Positions 41,403-51,630 of a stretch of DNA of 64,000 nucleotides are shown here, piece after piece. Source of the DNA: Thinopyrum elongatum. Taxonomy: Eukaryota > Streptophyta > Magnoliopsida > Poales > Poaceae. Below the pieces are notes generated by a model. The model worked only from the letters and a program-made list of their open reading frames with translations. It did not search any database and was not told where the DNA came from. The translations under genes were made by a program, and so were the position numbers. Where the stretch lies: assembly GCA_011799875.1 (NCBI GenBank), contig CM022297.1:537123711-537187710 (forward strand), in the 5' to 3' direction. Every line of letters starts with the position of its first letter. The stretch's first letter is position 1.

Positions 41403-44135
41403 ATGGATAGAAGCTGGATTAGAAAATGAGTTAGAAGGTTTTCCAAAGAACATATGAAGGGAGTTGCTGAATTCATGCAATTTGTTCGGGCAAATTTTGC
41501 CAAGGATGCTGTCATTCTTTACCCATGCTGCGAATGCCTCAACCGTTCAAGAATAGCTCAAGGAAGAGTGGAAGATCATCTGCTTCTTAATGGGATGGCC
41601 AGCACATATGATAGATGGATATATCATGGACAACCTTTAGACGAACAACTTCAACATATTGAAGCTGATACACGGGCCCCTCATATGATGGGTGGTGGTG
41701 ATGCTGGCATTGATTTTATGGAAAAGATTTTGCAAGAGAATGCTGGTTTGGAGGAAGAGGATGGGCATGAAGATGATAGGATTCCTGACCTATTGAAGGA
41801 TATGTACGATGTTGAAGATCGTCTGATGGACATAAATTGATGTTTGCTGAGGTGTTAGAGGAGGCGAAGCGCACAGCTCATGAAGGGGGTAAATTTTCAA
41901 GATTTACCTTCACCGTGAAGTTACTCCACATCAAGTCTTTCTACCAGATTAGCAATGCTGCATTCAACACAATACTCCGCCTTTTGACCTTGCAATTCCC
42001 TGATAGCTGGGTTTCCTAGTCTTATGATGAAGAATTGAGCATAATCCGCAGGCTGGGGCTAGGTTATGTTTCAATACATGTGTGCCCAAATAACTGTGTC
42101 TTGTTTCGGAAGGATTATGCCAAGCATGACAACTCTCCAAAATGCAATGTCTCTAGGTGGAAAGATGCTGATGGGAAGAAGTCAATACCAGAGAAGGTAC
42201 CGAGGCACTTTCCATTGGTACCAAGGCTGCAGCGGATGTTTATCTCGAAGAAATCATCGCTAGAGGTACAATGGCACAAGCTGAAGTGGCAACCTGTGGA
42301 CAATGAGCTGAGCCATCCAGCGGACGGAGAGGCATGGAAAGAATTTGACAGAATACATGTAGATTTTGCTACAGATCCAAGGAACATAAAACTCGGCATT
42401 GCCACAGATGGCTTTAATCCGTTTGGGAACATGAGCATGTCTTATAGCATGTGGCCCGTTTTGGTGGTGCCGTAAAAACTGCCACCATGGGCATGCATGG
42501 ACCAGTCCAACCTCATGATGTCGTTGCTTTTCCCGGGTCCAGAGTCTCCAGGAAAGGGTTTCGATGTCTTTATGGAGCCCCTCGTAGAAGAACTGCTCCA
42601 GCTCTGGACTGGTGTACTTACATACGATGCCTTGACTCCGGAAGAAAAGTTTAATCTACGTGCTGCAATCATATGGTCCATCCACGATTTCCCGGCGCTG
42701 CACACTTTGTCTGGGAGGATCACAACAGGTTATCAGGCTTGTGTCCATTGTGACAAAGACCCTTGCTCGAAGAGAATAAGGAACAAGATCTGCTATATTG
42801 GGCACCGCCGCTTTCTTTCCCGAAACCATCGCTGGCGAAGAAGCAAAGATTTTAATGGTGAGACTGAAACCCGTGACAAGCCAGCGGAATTCACTAAAGA
42901 AGAGCTGAAACAGCAACTTGAAAAGGTGAAAGATGTGAGGCCAGGAAAGCTTGCAAAGAAAACAAAGCGTGAGGAAGGTCAATGTTGGGACCGGAGGTCT
43001 TGTTTGTGGGACCTGGCATACCAAGTTGATATGAAATTAAGGCATAATCTCGATGTAATGCACATTGAGAAAAACATATGCGAGAATCTACTAGGGACGT
43101 TTCTGAACATTGAAGGGAAGACAAAGGACACGGTTAGTTCTAGGCTTGATTTGGAGGACATGGGCATAAGAGAAGATTTGCATCTACAACATGATGAAGA
43201 TGAAGATTAATTTGAAATGCCACGAGCATGGTATACAATGAGTAAAGAACAAAAGCTTGCATTCTGTGAATTCATAAGAGTGGTGAGATTTCCAGATGGT
43301 TATGCTGCTAACCTAGCAAAGTGTGTTACTTCTAATGGATTCAAGCTTCAAGTACTGAAAACCTATGATTGTCACATCCTCCTCCGAAGGATTTTACCGG
43401 CGGGCCTCGGAGGAATCATGGACAAGGATATATATGAAGCGGTTGCTGAGCTGGGAAATTTCTTTATAGAACTGTGCTGCAAAACACTCAAGTTAATTGT
43501 TCTGGAAAGACTTGAAAAAGAAAGCACAATTATTCTTTGCAAGCTCGAGAAGATTTTCCCTCCAGGTTTCTTCATCGTGATGGTCCATTTGGTGGTGCAC
43601 TTACCAAAAGAGGCAATGCTTAGAGGCCCTGTGTAATACGGTTGGATGTACCCAATCGAAAGAAGGCTGCTTACTTGTAAGCGTTATGTGCGAAACACGA
43701 CAAGACCAGAAGGTTCGATTGCTGAAGCATATGTCATTGATGAGTGCTTAACATTTTACTCTAGATACTTTGGCGATGTGGAAACAAGATGGAACCAGCC
43801 GGGCAGAAATAGAGAGCGGTCTGATTCGCAAAGTGGTGATGTCTCGGTTTTCAACCATGGTGTGAACTTTCTTGGAGCCTCACAATACTTGGAGGCTGGT
43901 GTTGAGTATGACAAGATGGTTTGGTATGTGCTCAGCAATTCCGCCGAGGTTCTACCATATATCGAGTACGTTATATCTTGTGCACTCATTATATTTTTTT
44001 GCTTGGGTTGGCACCAACCTAATGTTTTAATTCACATGTTTTGTTGGCATTGCAGGAAATACAAGGAAGAGTTGAATCAGGAAGAAAGCCAGATCCATGT
44101 TGATAAAAGGGTTGCCAAGGGATTTGCTAAATAGT
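41403..44135 (+). pseudogene. CACTA TNP2-type transposase, broken
   Basis: Starts ATG GAT AGA AGC TGG (MDRSW), the usual TNP2 start, directly after a splice acceptor. It covers the N-terminal transposase-associated domain (ILYPCCECLNRSR), the TNP2 core (LGYVSIHVCPNNCVLFRKDY, CNVSRWK, LATDGFNPF-type, LPPWACMDQ, GYQACVHCDKDP, VMHIEKNICENLLGT) and the DUF4218-like end (FFIELCCKTLKLI, MVHLVVHLPKEA, YPIERRLLTCKRYVRN). In-frame stops lie at 41427, 42017, 42473, 43208, 43634 and 44132, and a frameshift near 41838. Several look like C-to-T or G-to-A changes (for example a stop where the family has Trp or Gln), as expected for methylated silent DNA. An intron probably starts after 43964 and ends at 44055. 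Not functional. Confidence 0.9.
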
Positions 44136-44229
44136 TTAAGAATCAAGTGAGATCTTTAGACACATGTTTTATACTTTCTGTGTTATTCACCAACTGTTAA
44201 ATACCATTGTTGCTAAATGGTTTATTTGT

Positions 44230-44920
44230 GCAGATTGGAAAGTTGCATGAGGAGAAGAAGGTCAGTGATGATCTATTTGCTTTGGCATGCTTATCGGATA
44301 AGTGAGTGAGACTGTATTCAACATGCATTACTGACGGTGTTCGGTACCACACCGTTGACCGCGAGGAAAAAAGGAAGACACATAATAGTGGAATCGTCAC
44401 TGAGGGGTCACATGATGGTGAGAACATTGACTTCTATGGTCAGCTGAGTAGCATCGTAGAGTTGTAGTACAACTCTAGCGGAGGCATCCATCGCTTGGTT
44501 GTCTTATTTCGCTGTGACTGTAGTTTGATCTTGGTGGCAAGAAGAAGAGAGGAGTCAAATATGATGGCCACTTCAAAAGCATCAACACTGCAAGGTGCTG
44601 GTATAAGAATGATCCCTTTATTCTAACAGCACAAGCAACAATGGTGTTCTATCTGCCAGACACTCTTTTGCAATAAAAATGGTGAGTTGTGCAAAACTTT
44701 GAGCACAGACACTTGTGGAGTTTGACTGAAACTGAAATGGAAAGGGGCCCCGGTGGTAGTGGACTAACATACCAGGATGATGACTCTACGGAAGTTCCAG
44801 TGCAAGCTGATGATGACTCTATGGAAGTTTCGGTGCAAACTAGAGTGCAAAGGGACCGGGAACGTGTGCTCGTTGATGCTACAATTCTTGAAGGCATTAA
44901 GAAAAAAGAAAGGTGGTAAC
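44230..44920 (+). pseudogene. TNP2 C-terminal (DUF4216-like) exons, broken
   Basis: After the acceptor at 44233 the frames give KLHEEKKVSDDLFALACLSD, then HNSGIVTEGSHDGENIDFYG and LSSIVELQ-like and HRLVVLFRCDC, the pattern of the DUF4216 domain that follows TNP2 in plant CACTA genes. An acidic tail (44700-44918) repeats DDDSTEVPVQ and DDDSMEVSVQ. Stops occur at 44302, 44465 and 44675. Confidence 0.7.
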
Positions 44921-45560
44921 GGATGGACATGAGAGCGAGGATGGGGAAAACATGACTGATCATACTATGCTGCAATATTGTAGTGGCGATGAGGAAAACA
45001 GGAGTGGGCATAGAGTTCCTTGTTTTGGTACCGACGACGATGAGTAGCAAATGGACATGAAGGTAAATTTTGCCTCCTTGGTGACCTAATACTATGCATG
45101 CTGATCCTTCTAATTCTCTGTAGTTTTCCTTGCAATTCTCTGCAGTTTTCCTTCTTGTACATATGCATGGTGATCCTGATGTACTACAATTCTCTCCAGG
45201 TAGCAAAATGCATGCTTGAAGATCATGATGGCTGTAGTGATGTGATCCTGGTAGCTGTAGTGACAAAATGCTGGTTGTAGTATTTGATGCAAAATGCAAA
45301 ACATTTGATTTCCTTTTGTAAGCATTTGATGTGATCCTGATGGTTGCAGTATTTTGTAAGCATCAACATTTTGGATGCTGGTGCATTTTGTTATGATTTC
45401 CTTTGTTATGCAAAACACTTATTATGATTGTTATGATGCTAGTGCATTTTGGATGCTTATTGTTATGATATCTGGGCAGAAATGACAAAATTTTCTTCAC
45501 TGAATTAGGTCTGAATTTTGTAAAGTTAACTGAATATAACACTGTCATCTAACTGAATTT
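44921..45560. repeat. Cryptically simple region between TNP2 and tRNA-like modules
   Basis: The phrases AATTCTCTGTAGTTTTCCTT, GTGATCCTG.T..TGTAGTG, TTTTGGATGCT and AAAATGC recur irregularly from about 45090 to 45470. No gene is visible. Confidence 0.5.
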
Positions 45561-45563
45561 GGT

Positions 45564-45650
45564 AAAAAAAAAGATGTGCCTGCGGGGACTCGAACCCACG
45601 ACCGAGCGCTTATTTCACTTGTTCACTACCACTAAGCTAGAGAGGGACTA
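45564..45650 (-). ncRNA. tRNA-like Pol III module 2
   Basis: The minus strand carries an A box TAGCTTAGTGGT (about 45638-45627), a B box GGTTCGAGTCC (about 45598-45588) and a T9 run (45572-45564). The flank GGTCGTGGGTTCGAG resembles the T-arm region of plant tRNA-Lys as I recall it. The anticodon stem does not pair. It is closely related to modules 1 and 3. Confidence 0.6.
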
Positions 45651-45704
45651 TCGGTTACGTACCAGAACTTTTGACTAATATCATAAACTGGTGGCCGTCT
45701 GGGC

Positions 45705-45790
45705 AAAAAAAAGTATGCGTGAACGGGGACTCGAACCCACGACCATGCGCTTATTTCACTTTATTACTACCACTGGGCTAGGAAGAGGCT
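45705..45790 (-). ncRNA. tRNA-like Pol III module 3
   Basis: The minus strand carries an A box TAGCCCAGTGGT (about 45780-45769), a B box GGTTCGAGTCC (about 45739-45729) and a T8 run (45712-45705). It is separated from module 2 by about 60 bp, and both share AAGTGAAATAAGCGC between the boxes, so one is a duplicate of the other. Confidence 0.6.
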
Positions 45791-46869
45791 GTTGGTTTTG
45801 TGTTCTATGCCCACTCTTTTCAAATTATCAAACCAGTCACGTATCAAACACACAACTCGCTGACAAGTGGGCCCACTCTTTTCCCCACTCTACCCACTCC
45901 TCCTCTCCACTCGACTCACTCTTTTCCCCCACTCGACCCACCGCCGGCTCCTCCCCTCCATTGTCGCTGCCGTCTCCTCCTCCGTCCTCTCCCACCGTCT
46001 CGACCCACCGCCGCCGCCGACTCCTTCTTCTCCCACGGAGTTATGAATCCGCCGCTGACTCCTTCCTCTCCCATTGGTTTTCTACTGTTGTTTAGATTAG
46101 GATTTGATTCCATTGAATTAGGGTTTGATTAGGGTTCAACTGATTGGATTAGGGTTTGATTAGGGTTGGATTAGGTTTTGATTAGGGTTCTTGCCGCCGT
46201 TGTTATCTGACTGACTGTTGCACATGGGCAGATATGTTCTTGTTTTTGTAAATATGGTCCATTTATAGTAGATATGGTTCATTTATCAAATATGGTTCTA
46301 GCTGTGTTTATAGATATGGTTCATTTATCATGTAGCAAAATGTAGCACATGGGCTGATATGGTCCATTTATAGTACATATGGTTCTAGCTGTGTTTGCCA
46401 TTCATTGTAGATAGAGTAGTAGCAAATTGTTTTGCCATTTATAGTAGTAGCAATCACAGCTAGTAAATATTCTACTATTTTGAAGGGTGCCAATTGCCAT
46501 TGCCAACTAACCTACCAAATTAGTTAAGTGTTGTTGATGTTGTTGACCACAAGTGCATTGCTTTTTTCTCAGTTTTGCCTAGAAATAAGCAGGCTCTGTT
46601 CCAAGTACTTGGCACATCCTGAATTTCCATCCTGAATGTGAAATGAAAACTTGGCTCTGTTCGAAGTACACCACTTTCATGTCTAAAAAACTTGGCTCTA
46701 TTCCAACTAGTTGATTGACCTACATATCTTTCATGTCTAAAAAACTTGACTCCGTTCCAACTATGTCCAGTCCTGTTTATGGTAACTTGTTGTTTAATTA
46801 CAATGCTGCTTTTCAGAGAGGAGGGGAGAACGCCACCGCCGGCTACGCTCTGCCACGCCAAGAAGTGAG
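45791..46869 (+). promoter_or_regulatory. Leader and 5' intron of the B3 gene
   Basis: The TGACAAGTGGGCCC word at 45861 is followed by a CT-rich leader (45890-46060). Intron-like sequence then starts with repeated TTAGGGTTTGATTAGGGTT (46110-46190), ATATGGTTCATTTAT repeats (46255-46400) and two copies of TTTCATGTCTAAAAAACTTG (46674 and 46729). The arrangement parallels that in front of TNP2. Confidence 0.45.
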
Positions 46870-47781
46870 ATGGCCGGCTTGGAAGGTTTCGAGTTCTTCG
46901 AGATCATAATTGGGAAATCCTGCAGCAGGCAGGTATATACAAGATGAGATCTCCCCTTCACCCATCTCTTTATCATCACTCTGTTGTCTAGTGCTTGATC
47001 GGCACAATTAATCACTGCTTGACCCTCGCTGCAGAGGCTGCCTGACAAGTTTGCGAAGATGCACGATGGCCGTGAGCCCCAGAAAGTGAAGCTGCGGGAG
47101 GCCGGCAGTGGGCGTCGCAGGCTGTGGGACGTGCTGGTGGTGTTTGATACCGACGGCCACATGTACCTAGGGCGCGACTGGGAGCATTTCGCCCGCGCCC
47201 ATGACCTGCAGCTCGGCCACTTCCTTGTCTTCCGCTACGACTGCGACGCCATGCTCACCGTGAAGGTGATTGACGGGACCATGTGCCGCAGGCACTACCA
47301 GCATGATGACGATGCCAGTAAGCTCTGCCTCTCTTCTTCCTCTCCTTTTGGCTTCGTCTCACACCGATTGCTAAAAAAACTTTGTTGCATTTGGCCAGGC
47401 AATGGGAGCAGCAGCGGGGATGACGAGGAGCGGAGTGGGGAAGAAGAGGAGCAGAGTGGGAAAGAAGAGGAGCAGAGCGGGGAGGTGCAGCCTATTCTGG
47501 CTGACGATGACCTTGCTATGGTGGTGGCTGACGATGACCTTGCGATGGTGGTGGCTGAAGATGACCTCGCGATTGTGGTGCCTGACGATGACCTCGTGAT
47601 GGTGGTACCTGATGATGGCCTCGAGATGGTGGTGCCTGACGATGGCCTCGCGATGGTGGTGGCGCCGGCAATCCCACGGCTGGGCGACAGGACCAGGCCA
47701 ATTGTGGTAGAGGAGTACATCTGCGTTGGCATTCGCTGCTCTAAGCGCATCAGGATGATGAAGGAGAAGAAGGAGGAGTGA
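46870..47781 (+). CDS. B3 DNA-binding-domain protein carried by CACTA element 3
   Basis: Three exons with GT-AG borders and matching phases: 46870-46932, 47035-47317 and 47399-47781, giving 242 residues without any stop. Residues ~6-105 form a B3 domain of the grass REM-like kind: FEFFEIIIGKS, then LPDKFAK, VKLREAG, LWDVLVVFD, MYLGRDWEHFARAHDL, GHFLVFRYDCDAMLTVKVID. An acidic segment (residues ~115-145, EEEEQSGK repeats) is followed by six tandem 9-residue repeats of the type (A/P)DD(D/G)L(A/E)MVV (47500-47661), then a basic tail ending KRIRMMKEKKEE. B3 domains bind specific DNA; the acidic-hydrophobic repeats could act as an activation or interaction domain (inference). The last intron (81 nt) is in frame, so retention still gives an open protein. 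It sits between the wrecked TNP2 and TNP1 genes. Confidence 0.8.
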
Positions 47782-48060
47782 AGATGTTAAGAAATCAAGT
47801 GGCAATGTTAAGCATGTTAATCTGAACATGTCAATGTTAAGTATGTCAGGTTTAAGCTTGTTAGTGTAAACCTCTTAAGTATGACAGTGTTAATCTACTG
47901 CAGTTTCTTAATTATGTGTGTCCATATCCATCACCTTCCAAGCTCAGTTTGGTAATTGATGGGAATTGAAATTTTGTGCATGCTCATGGATGCTCATGGA
48001 TGAAAGATAAAATTATGGGTTTTTGTGCATGCTCATGTATGAAACAATATAAGTTTCATT
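47782..48060 (+). other. 3' flank of the B3 gene
   Basis: AT-rich sequence with repeated AATGTTAAG/TATGTCAG words and GCATGCTCATGGATG duplicated near 47980-48000. Probably 3' UTR. No other feature. Confidence 0.45.
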
Positions 48061-49545
48061 GTCTGATTGTTAAAAACATGGTTTTTTGCTAAGATTTGAA
48101 CCGGTTGAAATTTGAACTACGGGTGCTCCGTAACTGCCGCCGCGGCAAATTCGATCGGATTTTAAAAACACCGTAAAAATAAAAAAAAAATCAAAAAAAT
48201 GGGAAACCTTCGCGTCACATCATCAAATGTAACCTACCAACTAGCAAAAATATTAAACTTGGAATACCGATGTTTTTTTGAAAAGATGTTCTCAAAAATG
48301 ACCTACCATGAACGAAGATTCATGGCTTTCAAGCCAAACGAGCAATGATATGGCCGCATTCGTTGAATAGTTTGTGATAATATGCCCAAATTTGGCACAT
48401 GCCTGCATCTTGGGATGGCAAGCAATGTTGCCAAAGCGAGGTTCCAACTTGTTTCACAAAAAAACCATTTTCCATTTTCTGAATGCTAAAAACATGTGTT
48501 TTTCGTGAAGCGGCTGCAAAGAGAGTCATTCCAAATGGCGCCATTCCATGTCTATCTCAAAGTAGACCATATTTTACGGAAGGTCGCCAGAAATCATGCA
48601 TTTTCGAGCCTCGTAGCTACTCCGATCCTTGCCATTCAGACAACCATCGGCCGATTCAGCTGGAACAGGCTGAAATTTGAACTGCGGGTGCTCCATAGCT
48701 TGCCTGTTACTTTTACTAAAAAAACATTTTTAGCTTCACATGTAGCCGTTTCATCAAAGAATCGCCAACAGCTTTGCATGATTCAACCCCTAGCCATGGA
48801 CGGCCGCCGCGACGAATTCGACCGAATTTTGAGAGACCTACCAACTAGAAAAAATATTAAACTTGGAATACCAGTGTTTTCTTGAAAAGATGTTCTAAAA
48901 AACGACCTACCATGAACGAAGATTCATTGCTTTCAAGCCAAACGAGCAATTATATGGCCGCATTCGTTGAATAGTTTGTTATAATATGCCCAAATTTGGC
49001 ACATGCCTGCATCTTGGGATGGCAAACAATGTTGGCAAAGCGAGGTTCCAACTTGTTTTAAAAAAACCATTTTCCATTTTCTGAATGCTAAAAACATGTG
49101 TTTTTCGTGAAGCGGCTACAAAGAGAGTCATTCCAAATGGCGCCATTCCATGTCTATCTCAAAGTAGACCATATTTTACAGACGGTAGCCAAAAATCATG
49201 CATTTCCGAGCCTCGTAGCTACTCCCAGCCATTCGGACAACCAATGGCCGATTCAGGTGGAACCGGCTAAAATTTGAACTGCGGGTGCTCCATAGCTTGC
49301 CCGTTATTTTTACTAAAAATCATTTTTAGCTTCACAGATAGCCATTTAATCAAAGAATCGCCAACAACTTTGCATGATTCAACCCCTACCCACGGACGGC
49401 CGCCGCGACGAATTCGACCGGATTTTGAAAACACCATAAAAAATAAAAAAAAAATAAAAAAAGGGAAACCTTCGCGTCACATCATCAAATGTGACCTACC
49501 AACTAGGAAAAATATTAAACTTGGAATACCGATGTTTTCTTGAGC
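48060..49545. repeat. Second array of the CACTA satellite family (diverged, ~600-680-bp units)
   Basis: About two and a half units, with marker GAAGATTCAT(G/T)GCTTTCAAGC at 48313 and 48915 and TTTGAACTGCGGGTGCTCC at 48674 and 49273. One unit has an ~80-bp internal deletion at 48838. Aligned by eye, the order of phrases (CTTTCAAGC.AA.GA.CAATG, GCATCTTGG.ATGGCAA.CAATG, ATTTTCCATTTT, TTTTTCGTGAAG, TTTGAACTGC, GATTCAACC) matches the satellite at 1-5229. It is the same family at a much higher divergence. Confidence 0.88.
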
Positions 49546-50000
49546 TATTCGGTATGATTTTAACCATTATTTCTACAAAGTTTACAAAAAAAACCTAAAA
49601 ATTTCTGCCTCCAAACCCAAAAGAATTTCCCTTCCACACCAAAATTTCCCTCACTCCCTCTCCCAAAATTTCCCTCCACTCCCTCTCCCACTACCACGCG
49701 GGACCCACCACTCCTCTCCTCTCCCACTAACACGTGGGATCCCCAATCCCTCTCCATTCCTCTCCCAAAATTTCCCCACTCCCCGCAACCCTAGCCCTCT
49801 CCCCGCCCACTGCCGCCGACAAATCCCACCACTCCATTCCCCTTCCCGCCGACGACAAAGCCCCTCCCCTCTCTCCTCAACGGTGAATCCCCTGTCCCCT
49901 CTCCCCGACGGCGAATCCCCTCTCCCCTCTCACCGACGGCATGTGTGACGACGGCTACGTGCGACGACGGTGATAAGAAGGTCGGATGCATCATCTACAA
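49546..50000 (+). promoter_or_regulatory. CT-rich leader upstream of the TNP1-type gene
   Basis: Strong pyrimidine bias (CCCTCTCCCA repeated from 49640 to 49930) resembling a plant 5' leader. A small open stretch near 49940-50010 could be a first exon. No tRNA-like module lies in front of this gene. Confidence 0.4.
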
Positions 50001-50019
50001 TATCACCAGTGAGTTCTTT

Positions 50020-50380
50020 CGTCCTTCTAGGGTTAGGGTTAGGATTCGGTCGATCTAGGGTTAGGAGCTCCTGGTGGTTCCTATTCATGTTCATGGGATG
50101 GATTCTAGGGTTAGGAGGTCCTGATGGTTCGGTCGATCCCCCTCCTAGTCGATCTAGGGTTAGGACCTCCTTGTGGTTCGGTCGATCCCCCTCCTGGCCG
50201 ATCTAGGGTTAGGACCTCCTTGTGGTTCGGTCGATCCCCCTCTGGTAGTCTGCTTCATGGGGTTAGGGTTCATGTTGATGGAGAGGAAGTGGATGATGTT
50301 AGGGGATGGATCGACGGGGATGGGGATGGATTCATGGGGATGACCTCCCTCTGGTTCATGGGGTTAGGGTTCATGTTGCT
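50020..50380. repeat. ~49-bp minisatellite based on GATCTAGGGTTAGGACCTCC
   Basis: Three near-perfect ~49-bp units (GGTTCGGTCGATCCCCCTCC + TCTAGGGTTAGGA) lie at about 50114-50245, with partial copies on both sides. Open frames here are artefacts of the repeat. Confidence 0.85.
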
Positions 50381-51630
50381 TGACTACTATGGCTTTCTTG
50401 GTTGCTAGCATACATGGCTAATTAGGGTTTGCATCAGCAGTATTTGCTTGTATCAGTAGCACTTGGAGAAGAAGACTAGGGTTTGTATCAACAGTACTTG
50501 ATGCTGCTCTTCAATTTTCTTCCTTGTAGCACTTTGCTTGTTTCTATCAGTAGCACTTTGCTTGCTTGCTTGTATCAATAGCACTTATGCACTTTGCTTG
50601 CTTCCTACTAGGGTTTGTATCAACATGTACTTGATTGCTTGTAGCACTTTGCTTCATTATACTTTATGTTGTTACATCTTACAGGCTTGTTGATGCATTG
50701 ACTGCTTGGGTGCTGTCATCGTTTGATTTTCTGTTGCATTAATGTTGGCAATGATGTGTTGGGCCCTGCATTGAGGGAGAAATCTTCTAAATTGCCTGCA
50801 TAAGCATGATTTCAAGGCCCAATATTACTGTTAACATTGCTTGCTTCTTTATTCATCAACTGTTGGGCAATCAGTTGCTATGAATGCATAAGTTTGCCTC
50901 CATTAGGGAAAACAGCTGAGTAATTCATTTGCTTCTAGATGATTGCGGGTACATGAATAAAATTGCAAGTTAAACAATAAAAGTAATTGTTGTAAATAGT
51001 TGTTTTTGCTTATCCACCTTGCTGAAGTATAATTCGTGTGCACTGTATTTGTATCCAACTGTGTATACTTGTAATACATGTGAGTTGTGTTCTTGTCTCT
51101 GGTACCACAACCTTAATTCACTTAGCTTAATGTAGTTTGCTTCACATATATTACTGCTAATGCATTGCTTCACATATTATGTTTGCTTCAATTTAGTTGC
51201 TTGCTAGCGTACATATGGTTAGGGTTTGCATCAGCAGTACTACTAGCACTTTGCTTGCTTGCTTGTGTACTTTATATGTGGCACTAGGCAGATTTCTTGA
51301 TGTACATTACTAACTCCTGCTTGATGTAGTGAAGATATTAAGGGATTCTTCATATCTTTCCTGTGTACATGCATGCTTGTTTAGTGCACGTACATGTTTG
51401 CTTAATTAATTTAACTACATCACTATATTGTTGCTCCAGCAAGTTTGCTTCACATGTATTACTACCGATGCATTGCTACAGCTGTATGTGCATGCAGGTC
51501 CAAGTGCTTTCCTTTATTGATACAAGTGCATCATTCTACTTTATCCTGTTGTATCTAATTGTTGTTTATTCTATTTTGCAAGCTGTTAGGGTAACCGGAT
51601 AGAAATGTTCCAACCACCTCGAGATCATCC
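50381..51630. other. Large intron of the TNP1-type gene
   Basis: T-rich, intron-like sequence with irregular repeats of AGCACTTTGCTTGCTTG and GCTTCACATATTACT (50500-50650, 51130-51250, 51440-51475). No coding seen. Confidence 0.5.

Noticed and set aside
42115..43167. Several 60-120-codon minus-strand ORFs
   Set aside because: Shadows of the TNP2 coding sequence.
40347..45790. Functional tRNA genes
   Set aside because: A and B boxes and T-runs are good, but acceptor and anticodon stems do not pair, so only tRNA-like modules are called.
47295..47829. 150-codon minus-strand frames with TIARSSSATTIARSSS-type repeats
   Set aside because: Antisense of the B3 protein repeat and tail; the plus frame has splice sites and a domain.
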